The position numbers and the translations under genes are program-made. A stretch of DNA of 64,000 nt from Rhodococcus ruber NBRC 15591 (GTDB lineage: Bacteria > Actinomycetota > Actinomycetes > Mycobacteriales > Mycobacteriaceae), in NCBI RefSeq assembly GCF_001894945.1, contig NZ_BCXE01000021.1, forward strand, positions 186,001 through 250,000. The letters run 5' to 3'. The notes beneath the pieces are model-generated. The model was not told where the DNA came from, made no database searches, and saw only the letters and a program-made list of their open reading frames with translations. The number at the start of each line of letters is the position of its first letter. Positions within the stretch are counted from its first letter, which is position 1. Shown piece after piece: positions 52,669 to 61,245 of the stretch.

Positions 52669-52697
52669 TTTACATGACTCTTGCTCACCCATAGCGT
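52669..52697 (+). promoter_or_regulatory. promoter of pcaHG
   Basis: TTTACA (52669-52674, -35, 5 of 6 matches) and TAGCGT (52692-52697, -10) are separated by 17 bp. Transcription would start near 52704, and pcaH has a short leader with AGGAG before its ATG at 52748. Confidence 0.5.
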
Positions 52698-52699
52698 GA

Positions 52700-54177
<1,478 letters not shown>

Positions 54178-54267
54178 GCGGGATCCACGGGCGAGGGCGC
54201 GCGTTTCGGGGAGTGGCCGCGTGGGCATCCTTGCGCCGACCACATCGCAGCGAACGAAGGCCCGGCA

Positions 54268-55521
54268 CTGGACACCGCGATCATCTACGTCTCCGCCGGG
54301 CTCGCGCTGCTCTTCGCCGTCACTGTGCCTCGGCTCTTCCACAACCGCGCGATCTCGGCACCCATGATCGTGCTGGTGGCCGGCGCGTTGCTCGGGCTGC
54401 TGTTCGACAATGTCGAAGCCGTCACCCCCGGCTGGCACCCGGCCGTGGCGGAGTACCTCAGCGAGGTCTGCGTGATCGTCGCGCTCATGGGAGTCGGCCT
54501 CGCGATCGACCGCCCGCTCGGGTGGCGGTCGTGGAAGTCCACCCGGCGGCTGCTGCTGGTCGCGATGCCCCTCGGCATCGTGGCCGTCGCGGTGCTGGGC
54601 TGGTGGGCCGCGGCCCTCACTCCCGCGGCCGCCGTGCTGCTCGGGGCCGCCCTCGCCCCGACCGATCCCGTCCTCGCGTCCGACGTGCAGGTCGAGGGGC
54701 CCACGTCCGGGGAGGGTTCCCACCGCGAGGACGACGAGGTGCGGTTCGCGCTCACGTCCGAGGCCGGCCTCAACGATGCGCTGGCGTTCCCCTTCGTCTA
54801 CCTCGCCCTCTTCCTGTTCACGAAGGGCCCGATCGAGGACTGGATCGTGTCCTGGGTCCTGTGGGAGCTACTCGGCAAGATCGTCCTGGGCGCCGTGGTG
54901 GGCGCGCTGGCGGGCCATCTCGTCGGGCGGGCGGTGTTCCACTTCCCCGTCGCACACGTGCGGCTGGCCGACCGGGGTGAACCGATCGTCGCGCTCGCGG
55001 CCACCTTCGCGGTGTACGGAATCGCCGAACTGGTCGGCGGCTACGGCTTCCTCGCCGTCTTCGTGTGTGCGGTCGCCATGCGGCGCATCGAACGCGCACA
55101 CGAGTACCACGCGGAGATGCACAGCCTCGTCGAGCAGCTCGAGCACGTCCTCACGCTTGCGGTCCTGCTCCTGCTGGGGGCCGGCCTCACCACCGGCCTG
55201 CTCGCCGAGTTGTCTTGGGGTTCGGTTCTCGTCGGGGCCGCCCTGGTCCTGGTGATCCGGCCCGTGGTCGGCTGGCTCTCGCTCCTGGGCTGTGACGAGA
55301 TGGACGTCCGCGAACGCCGCGTCACGGCCTTCTTCGGCGTGCGCGGCATCGGCTCCGTCTACTACCTCGCGTACGCCGCGGCGGAGCTCGACATCGCGCA
55401 GGAGCAGGAGCTGTGGGCCGCCGTCGCCTTCACCGTCGTCTTCTCCGTTCTCGTGCACGGAGTGAGCGCGACGAGGGTGATGCGCATGCTCGACGACGCG
55501 CGCGCGCAGGGCCCGCCGTAG
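54268..55521 (+). CDS. cation/proton antiporter (NhaP/CPA1 family)
   Basis: Sodium (or potassium)/proton antiporter with about 12-13 transmembrane segments. The conserved core has the acidic pair region TDPVLASDVQ and EAGLNDALAF. Residues after the CPA1 core (RERRVTAFFGVRGIGSVYYL) are also typical. The only ATG/GTG near the front (GTG 54325) would cut the first transmembrane segment; the CTG at 54268, with GAAGG upstream, keeps it, so I extended the gene to that codon. This start is uncertain. Possibly co-transcribed with pcaHG after 90 bp; no physiological link is known. Confidence 0.82.
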   Translation: MDTAIIYVSAGLALLFAVTVPRLFHNRAISAPMIVLVAGALLGLLFDNVEAVTPGWHPAVAEYLSEVCVIVALMGVGLAIDRPLGWRSWKSTRRLLLVAMPLGIVAVAVLGWWAAALTPAAAVLLGAALAPTDPVLASDVQVEGPTSGEGSHREDDEVRFALTSEAGLNDALAFPFVYLALFLFTKGPIEDWIVSWVLWELLGKIVLGAVVGALAGHLVGRAVFHFPVAHVRLADRGEPIVALAATFAVYGIAELVGGYGFLAVFVCAVAMRRIERAHEYHAEMHSLVEQLEHVLTLAVLLLLGAGLTTGLLAELSWGSVLVGAALVLVIRPVVGWLSLLGCDEMDVRERRVTAFFGVRGIGSVYYLAYAAAELDIAQEQELWAAVAFTVVFSVLVHGVSATRVMRMLDDARAQGPP

Positions 55522-55580
55522 GCGCTCCTCGTCCTCGACAGGCGGGTTAAGCGCTCCCCTCTTGTCAGCGACTGAACACG

Positions 55581-55609
55581 CGTTTAACATACTGATCATG
55601 AGTTCAACG
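55581..55609 (+). promoter_or_regulatory. operator of the first TetR gene
   Basis: CGTTTAAC (55581-55588) and GTTCAACG (55602-55609) form an inverted repeat with one mismatch and a 13-bp spacer that contains the start codon at 55598. TAACAT within it is a -10-like sequence 7 bp before the ATG. Confidence 0.5.
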
Positions 55610-56302
55610 CCGGGTCGGCTCTCGGCGGCCGAGCGCCGGGATCTCACGTCCGCCGCGCGCATCCGGGAGGCCGCAATCCTCCGTTTCGCCCGCGACGGGT
55701 TCGGCGCGTCCCTGCGGACCATCGCCGCGGACGCGGGGGTGAGCGGGGCGTTGATCGTGCACCACTTCGGATCCAAAAAGGATCTGCGACGGGCGTGCGA
55801 CGCGTGGGTCCTGGAACAGATCCGCGACTCCAAGCGGACGACTCTCGCGGACGGCGACTCCGGCCCGTGGCCGGCCCAACTCGGGCGGGCCGAGCGGTAC
55901 GCTCCGCTCGCCGTCTACGTCGCCCGCACCTTTCAGGCCGGCGGCGAGAGCGCGGCCGAGTTCTTCGACCACTTGGTCGACGACGCGGTCGACTACCTCG
56001 CCGAGGGCGAACGCAGCGGCCTGATCCGGCCGTCCCGGGACAACCGCGCCCGGGCCCGCCTGCTCACCGCCATGAACGTGGGGTCGATGCTGCTGCAGAT
56101 GACCCTGCACCCGGATCTCCTGCGGGGCGGGGACTTCACCGGGTTCTTCCGGCACCTGACCGAGACCGTCACCGCCCCGGCCCTCGAACTGTATTCCGAG
56201 GGCCTGCTCACCAGCCGCAAGCTGCTCGACGACTACCTGATGTACGTCCCGGACCCACCGGCGGGCGCCGGGGGCGGCGAATCCGCCGCTCCCCCTTCCT
56301 GA
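55598..56302 (+). CDS. TetR-family repressor
   Basis: 234 residues from ATG 55598 (a TTG at 55562 is unlikely). The N-terminal HTH is typical: [36 protein letters not shown] (residue run shown only in part in other fields), followed by a C-terminal ligand domain of about 170 residues. It opens a cassette with an ABC ATPase (31 bp downstream) and a permease; it probably represses them and itself. Confidence 0.88.
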   Translation: MSSTPGRLSAAERRDLTSAARIREAAILRFARDGFGASLRTIAADAGVSGALIVHHFGSKKDLRRACDAWVLEQIRDSKRTTLADGDSGPWPAQLGRAERYAPLAVYVARTFQAGGESAAEFFDHLVDDAVDYLAEGERSGLIRPSRDNRARARLLTAMNVGSMLLQMTLHPDLLRGGDFTGFFRHLTETVTAPALELYSEGLLTSRKLLDDYLMYVPDPPAGAGGGESAAPPS

Positions 56303-56333
56303 TCCGGAACCCGCCTACCCTCAGGACACAGTC

Positions 56334-57248
56334 ATGAACACGATCGTCGAGGTCCACGACCTCACCAAGACGTTCGGCGCCACGACCGCGCTGGACGGTC
56401 TCAGCTTTCAGGTCGGCCGCGGTGAGGTGGCCGGCTTCCTCGGCCCCAACGGTGCCGGCAAGTCCACGACCATCCGGATCCTGCTGGGGCTCCTGCGCGC
56501 CGACGGCGGCTCCGCAACCGTGCTCGGGTTCGATCCGTGGCGCGATGCCGTCGAGTTGCACCGGCACCTCGCGTACGTCCCGGGCGAGGTGAACCTGTGG
56601 CCGTCGCTCACCGGCGGCGAGGCCATCGACTTCCTGTGCCGACTGCGGGGAGGGGCCGACCGCGCACGTCGCACCGAGCTGGTCGAACGCTTCGAACTCG
56701 ACCCTCGCAAGAAGTGCCGCGCCTATTCCAAGGGCAACCGCCAGAAGGTGGCGCTGATCTCGGCACTCGCCTCGGACGTGGATCTCCTCGTCCTCGACGA
56801 GCCGACGTCCGGCCTCGACCCGTTGATGGAGCGGGTGTTCCAGGACTGTGTTGCCGAAGCGACCCAGCGCGGGTCGTCGGTGTTGCTGTCGAGTCACATC
56901 CTCGCCGAGGTGGAAAAGCTCTGCGACACCGTGACGATCATCCGGGACGGACGGACCGTGGAATCCGGGTCGCTGGCCCAGCTGCGGCATCTCACCCGGT
57001 CGACGATCACGGTCCGCACCGACCTCGACGCGTCCGGACTGGCGCAGGTCGAAGGCGTACACGAGCTGCGAAACGAGCACGGGCACACCGTGTTCGAGGT
57101 CGACAACGGTCACCTCGAGGAGGTGGTCCGCCGGCTCGCGGAGTACGGCGTCCGCAGCCTCGAGAGCGCACCGCCGTCGCTCGAGGAGCTGTTCCTGCGC
57201 CACTACGGCAGCGATCGACAGGTCGCCGGCGTGGGCGGCGGACGATGA
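56334..57248 (+). CDS. ABC transporter ATP-binding protein (exporter, DrrA-like)
   Basis: 304-residue ATPase of the CcmA/DrrA group: Walker A GPNGAGKS (37-44), a degenerate signature [10 protein letters not shown] (around 133-142, GN in place of GGQ), Walker B VLDEPTSG, and the H-loop SSHILAE. The C-terminal extension (about 225-304) is typical of these drug exporters. Start ATG 56334. The stop overlaps the permease start by 4 bases. Substrate unknown. Confidence 0.9.
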   Translation: MNTIVEVHDLTKTFGATTALDGLSFQVGRGEVAGFLGPNGAGKSTTIRILLGLLRADGGSATVLGFDPWRDAVELHRHLAYVPGEVNLWPSLTGGEAIDFLCRLRGGADRARRTELVERFELDPRKKCRAYSKGNRQKVALISALASDVDLLVLDEPTSGLDPLMERVFQDCVAEATQRGSSVLLSSHILAEVEKLCDTVTIIRDGRTVESGSLAQLRHLTRSTITVRTDLDASGLAQVEGVHELRNEHGHTVFEVDNGHLEEVVRRLAEYGVRSLESAPPSLEELFLRHYGSDRQVAGVGGGR

Positions 57249-58846
57249 ACGCCTTCGCCGGGACCGCCTTCCTGGTCCGCTTCGACCTGCGCCGGGACCG
57301 GATCCGGCTGCCGCTGTGGGTGATCGGCATCTCGGCCCTGGCGGCGTACTTCGTCGCGGCCCTGCGGCTGGCGTACCCGGACACCGAGGACCTCCGCAGC
57401 GTGGCCGGTTTCGCCGACAATCCAGCGGGGGTGATGATGTCGGGTCCCGGCTACGGCATGGACGACCCCACGCTCGAGGCATTCGTGGCGAACCAGTACG
57501 GGCTGTACCTGCTGGTCGCCGCCGGGTTCATGAATATCCTCCTCGTCGTCCGGCACACCCGGGGCGAGGAGGAGAACGGTCGCACCGAACTCGTCCTGGC
57601 GGGTCAGGTGGGCCGGCGCGCCCCGCTGACCGCGGCCCTGGTCACCGCGCTCGTCGCGAACGCCGCCCTCGTCGTGGCCGGCGGCGCGGCAATGACGGCG
57701 GCCGGGGTGGACGCCGGCGGGGCGGTGCTGTTCGCCGCCGGGTTCGCGGCGCTGGGGCTGTTCTTCGCCGCACTCACCGCCCTGGTGTGCCAGGTGTGCG
57801 AACACGCGCGCACCGCCACAGGACTGGCTGCAGCGGCACTGGGAACGGCCTTCGTCGTGCGGGGCGTCGGCGACGTCCTGGAGCGGCACGGCAGCGCGGT
57901 GTCCTGGCTGTCCCCCATCGCCTGGTCTCAGCAGACGCGAGCATTCGTCGATCCGCGATGGGGACCGCTGGCCTTGTCGTTCGGGTTCGCGGCGGTCGCC
58001 GCAGCGGCCGCGTACCGGGTCGTGGACCGTCGCGACCTCGGCGCCGGACTGGTGCCCCCGCGGCCGGGCCGCGACGAGGCGGCACCGGCGCTGGCGACCC
58101 CGTTCGCGCTGGCGCTACGGTTACAGCGCGGCAGCATCGCCGGGTGGGGCACGGGCCTGGCACTGACGGGATTGTTCTACGGCTCCCTGACCGGCTCGAT
58201 CGCCGAGAGCTTCGCGAACCTGCCCGAGGACATTCTTGTGCTCATGGGTGGTTCGACCGCGAATCTCGTCGACGGCTTCCTGGGCCTGACCGGGTACACG
58301 ATGGCCTTCCTCGCCTCCTGCTTCGCGATCCTGTCCGTCCGTCGCTTGCGGAGCGAGGAGCAGTCGGGCCGGATCGAGCCCGTCTTGGCGACCGCGACGG
58401 GCCGGGCCGGATGGATGGCAGCGGGGCTGTCCGTGACCGCCCTGGGCGTGGTGGCGCTCCTCGCACTCGCCGGCCTGGGGACCGGACTGGGGGCTGCGGC
58501 GTCCACCGGCGAGCCGATCCGGGTGGCCGCGTCGGTATGGGCGCTTCTCGGCTACGTTCCCGCCGTGCTCGGTGTCGCGGCGATCGCAACGGCGCTGTTC
58601 GGTCTCGTCCCTCGCGCCTTCGATCTGGTCTGGGTGCTGGTCGTCTACGGCTACCTGGTGGGCAGTTTCGGACCGATCCTGGATCTGCCCGGCAGCGCCG
58701 GCGCTCTCTCCCCGCTGAACCATGTACGGCAGATGCCGCTCGAACCGTTCGCCGCGGGTTCCTTCGTCGCTCTCGTCGTTCTTGCCGCGCTCGTCACGGC
58801 GGCCGGGCTGGCCGCGTTCCGGCGGCGCGACCTCCTGAGCGCATGA
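57245..58846 (+). CDS. ABC transporter permease (two-lobed)
   Basis: 533-residue membrane protein with about twelve transmembrane segments in two halves, a layout common for antibiotic exporter permeases of actinobacteria. Conserved [19 protein letters not shown] and [17 protein letters not shown] segments mark the coupling loops of the two halves, which shows an internal duplication. ATG 57245 overlaps the ATPase stop (ATGA). Confidence 0.85.
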   Translation: MNAFAGTAFLVRFDLRRDRIRLPLWVIGISALAAYFVAALRLAYPDTEDLRSVAGFADNPAGVMMSGPGYGMDDPTLEAFVANQYGLYLLVAAGFMNILLVVRHTRGEEENGRTELVLAGQVGRRAPLTAALVTALVANAALVVAGGAAMTAAGVDAGGAVLFAAGFAALGLFFAALTALVCQVCEHARTATGLAAAALGTAFVVRGVGDVLERHGSAVSWLSPIAWSQQTRAFVDPRWGPLALSFGFAAVAAAAAYRVVDRRDLGAGLVPPRPGRDEAAPALATPFALALRLQRGSIAGWGTGLALTGLFYGSLTGSIAESFANLPEDILVLMGGSTANLVDGFLGLTGYTMAFLASCFAILSVRRLRSEEQSGRIEPVLATATGRAGWMAAGLSVTALGVVALLALAGLGTGLGAAASTGEPIRVAASVWALLGYVPAVLGVAAIATALFGLVPRAFDLVWVLVVYGYLVGSFGPILDLPGSAGALSPLNHVRQMPLEPFAAGSFVALVVLAALVTAAGLAAFRRRDLLSA

Positions 58847-58878
58847 CCCACCCGCGGCGGACTCTCCTTGCCCCTCCG

Positions 58879-58899
58879 TAATGTTAGTAGCTAACATTA
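58879..58899. promoter_or_regulatory. perfect TetR operator
   Basis: TAATGTTAG (58879-58887) and CTAACATTA (58891-58899) are exact inverted repeats around TAG, 4 bp before the TetR start. The right arm doubles as a -10 element (TAACAT), so binding would shut off the gene's own promoter; transcription is probably leaderless. Confidence 0.75.
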
Positions 58900-58903
58900 T
58901 GAG

Positions 58904-59482
58904 GTGTCCAAGTCCGCGCGAACCCGTCAGCGCATCCAGGCGACGGCGGTGCACCTGTTCACCGAGGACGGCTACGACGCCGTCACCGTGGACCGGATCG
59001 CCTCCGCCGCCGGGGTGTCGCACATGACGTTCTTCCGGCACTTTCCGTCCAAGGATGCGGTCCTGCTCGACGACCCCTACGACCCGGTCATCGCGGAGGC
59101 CGTGGCCGCGCAACCGGCGGACCGGAGCCCGCTGGAACGGGCGTGCCGGGGGATCCTCGAGGCCTGGGCGCAGATTCCCGAGAGCGACCTCGGGGACGTG
59201 CGCACCCGCCTGAGAATCGTCGCGACGCATCCCCGGCTGCGCGCGCGGATGTGGGAGAACACGCTGCGCACCCAGGAGGCCGTCGCCGCCGCGCTCGCCG
59301 AACCGGGCACCCGACGACTCGAAGCCGCCGTCGCCGCCGGGGCCTGCATGGGCGCCCTCATGGCGGCGCTGACGGACTGGGCAGAGACCGGCGACGGGAC
59401 GCTCGGCAACCGCATCGCGTCGGCCCTGCGCCAGCTCGTACCGCAGGCCCATCCCTCGCGGCAGTCGCGGGAGACGTCATGA
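58904..59482 (+). CDS. TetR-family repressor
   Basis: 192 residues from GTG 58904, with HTH AVHLFTEDGYDAVTVDRIAS and SHMTFFRHFPSKDAV (the C-terminal half of the recognition helix), then a helical ligand domain. It is the first gene of a second export cassette, and a perfect operator lies 4 bp before its start codon. Overlaps the next gene by 4 bases. Confidence 0.9.
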   Translation: MSKSARTRQRIQATAVHLFTEDGYDAVTVDRIASAAGVSHMTFFRHFPSKDAVLLDDPYDPVIAEAVAAQPADRSPLERACRGILEAWAQIPESDLGDVRTRLRIVATHPRLRARMWENTLRTQEAVAAALAEPGTRRLEAAVAAGACMGALMAALTDWAETGDGTLGNRIASALRQLVPQAHPSRQSRETS

Positions 59483-60213
59483 CGACGGTCGGCGACGTCG
59501 TGCTCGAGTGCCGCGACGTGTGCACACGCTACGGCTCCACGACGGTGCTCGAGAACGTCTCCACCGAGGTGCGTGCGGGCGAGGTGCACGCCTTCGTGGG
59601 CCTCAACGGGGCGGGCAAGACGACCCTGATGCGCCTGTTCCTCGGCATGATCGAGCCCGACGACGGAATCGTGCGCGTCCGGGGCCTGGCACCGGCGTCG
59701 ATGCCGGCTCGGCACTGGACGGGGGTCGGGCACCTCGTCGAAACACCGCTTCTCTACCCCGAACTCACCGTCGTGCAGAACCTGCGCATCGCGGGGCGTC
59801 TCGCCGGCCTGTCCGCGGCGGGCGCCACCGCCGCGGCCGACCGGTGGATCGAGGAACTCGTCCTGGCCCGGTGGGCGCGGACCGGTGCCCGGAAACTGTC
59901 CCTCGGCAACCGGCAGCGACTGGGGCTGGCCGCGGCACTGATCGCGGACCCGGATGTGCTGATCCTGGACGAGCCGACCAATGCGCTGGATCCGGCCGGG
60001 ATCATGCTGTTGCGCACGCTGCTGCAGCGCAGCCGGGAGCGTGGCACGGCGACGCTGGTGTCGAGTCACCACCTCGACGAGGTCGCCCGCGTGGCCGACC
60101 GCATCACAGTCGTGAACGAGGGGCGCACCGTCGGCGCCCTCGACCCTCGCGGCATCGATCTCGAGCGGCAGTTCTTCGACCTGGTGTACCGCGACAGCGA
60201 GGCGCGCCGATGA
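59479..60213 (+). CDS. ABC transporter ATP-binding protein (exporter)
   Basis: 244-residue ATPase: Walker A GLNGAGKT (41-48), signature LSLGNRQRLGLA (GN type), Walker B ILDEPTNALD, and H-loop SSHHLDE. It is shorter than the ATPase of the neighbouring cassette and lacks its C-terminal extension; it resembles the BcrA/peptide-antibiotic group. ATG 59479 overlaps the TetR stop, and its own stop overlaps the permease start. Confidence 0.9.
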   Translation: MTTVGDVVLECRDVCTRYGSTTVLENVSTEVRAGEVHAFVGLNGAGKTTLMRLFLGMIEPDDGIVRVRGLAPASMPARHWTGVGHLVETPLLYPELTVVQNLRIAGRLAGLSAAGATAAADRWIEELVLARWARTGARKLSLGNRQRLGLAAALIADPDVLILDEPTNALDPAGIMLLRTLLQRSRERGTATLVSSHHLDEVARVADRITVVNEGRTVGALDPRGIDLERQFFDLVYRDSEARR

Positions 60214-60989
60214 CCACGTCCGAGCAGGTCCGGGCCGCACTGGCGGTGGAATGGGCCAAGTTCCGGCGGGCGCGTCCCGTGTGGGTCACCACCGTCCTCC
60301 TCACGACGGGGGTGGTGGCCATGTGCGTGCTGACCCTGCGATCCGTGCACGGCGCCGACGCCACGATGGCGGGCAAGGCGCAGGCGATCGTCGAGGACGG
60401 CGGCCGTGCGGGGCTGTTCGCCGCAGCCGATACCATCGTCTCGGTGGGCGGGCTTCTCGGGTTCGGTGTGGTCGTCGGCTGGGTCTTCGGCCGCGAGTTC
60501 ACCGACGGGGCGATCAGCGGGCTGTGGGCCGCCCCGGTCTCCCGCCCGGCCGTCGCTGCAGCGAAACTGCTGATCCTGCTGACCTGGTCCGTCGCCGTCA
60601 GCGTCGCGACGGGCGCCGCGCTTGCGGTCGCGGGAACGTTCGTCGACGACGATCCCCTCGACCCCGGGACGGCTGCGCTCGTCGGCCGATTCCTCGCCGT
60701 AGCCCTGCTCACCGCGGGGCTCGCCGTTCCCTGCGCCTGGGTCGCCACCGTGGCACGGGGATACCTGCCCGCGATCGGGACGATCATCGCCGTGGTGATC
60801 GCCGCCCAGATGGCGGTCATGACGGGAGCCGGCGGCTGGTTCCCGTTCTCCGCTCCGGGTCTGTGGGCGGCGGGACCGCAGGCCGGTTCCGTGACCGCTC
60901 CGCAGCTCGTGCTGGCCCTCACCGTTCCGGTCGTCTCGGCGGGCCTGACCCTGTGGTCGTGGCGTCGGCTCAGCCTCGTGCACCAGTGA
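60210..60989 (+). CDS. ABC transporter permease
   Basis: 259-residue membrane protein with about six transmembrane segments, opening with the amphipathic EWAKFRRARPVW motif seen in ABC-2 type permeases. ATG 60210 overlaps the ATPase stop (ATGA), making an ATPase-permease pair. Likely a homodimeric permease with two ATPase copies. Substrate unknown; regulation by the TetR gene at the start of the cassette is likely. Confidence 0.86.
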   Translation: MTTSEQVRAALAVEWAKFRRARPVWVTTVLLTTGVVAMCVLTLRSVHGADATMAGKAQAIVEDGGRAGLFAAADTIVSVGGLLGFGVVVGWVFGREFTDGAISGLWAAPVSRPAVAAAKLLILLTWSVAVSVATGAALAVAGTFVDDDPLDPGTAALVGRFLAVALLTAGLAVPCAWVATVARGYLPAIGTIIAVVIAAQMAVMTGAGGWFPFSAPGLWAAGPQAGSVTAPQLVLALTVPVVSAGLTLWSWRRLSLVHQ

Positions 60990-61245
60990 CTTCAGGCGGG
61001 ACCGAGGCTCCCTCGATCCGGGCCTGATGCCCGGAGTGCCGGGAAATCCGGTCGGCGATCGGTGCTCGCATTTCACGACCAGGGAGGCACCATGGGCCGT
61101 GCCGCGGTGGACGTGCCGCCCGGGACGACGTCCCGCCGTCCGAGATCGTGGTCGTCGACACCGATCCGTTGATGCGCGAGGTCGCCGCCCACGGCAGCCA
61201 CGATTGCGAGCGGCTCCACGACACCGGCATCGGCCGCGGTGAACC
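60990..61245. other. 256-bp gap between the second ABC cassette and the UPF0182 gene
   Basis: Convergent region. An ATG at 61092 has GGAGG upstream but its frame stops after 26 codons (61172); the adjacent frame (EIVVVDTDPLMREVAAHG) continues and could be the remains of a gene. I see no firm gene or terminator here. Confidence 0.4.
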
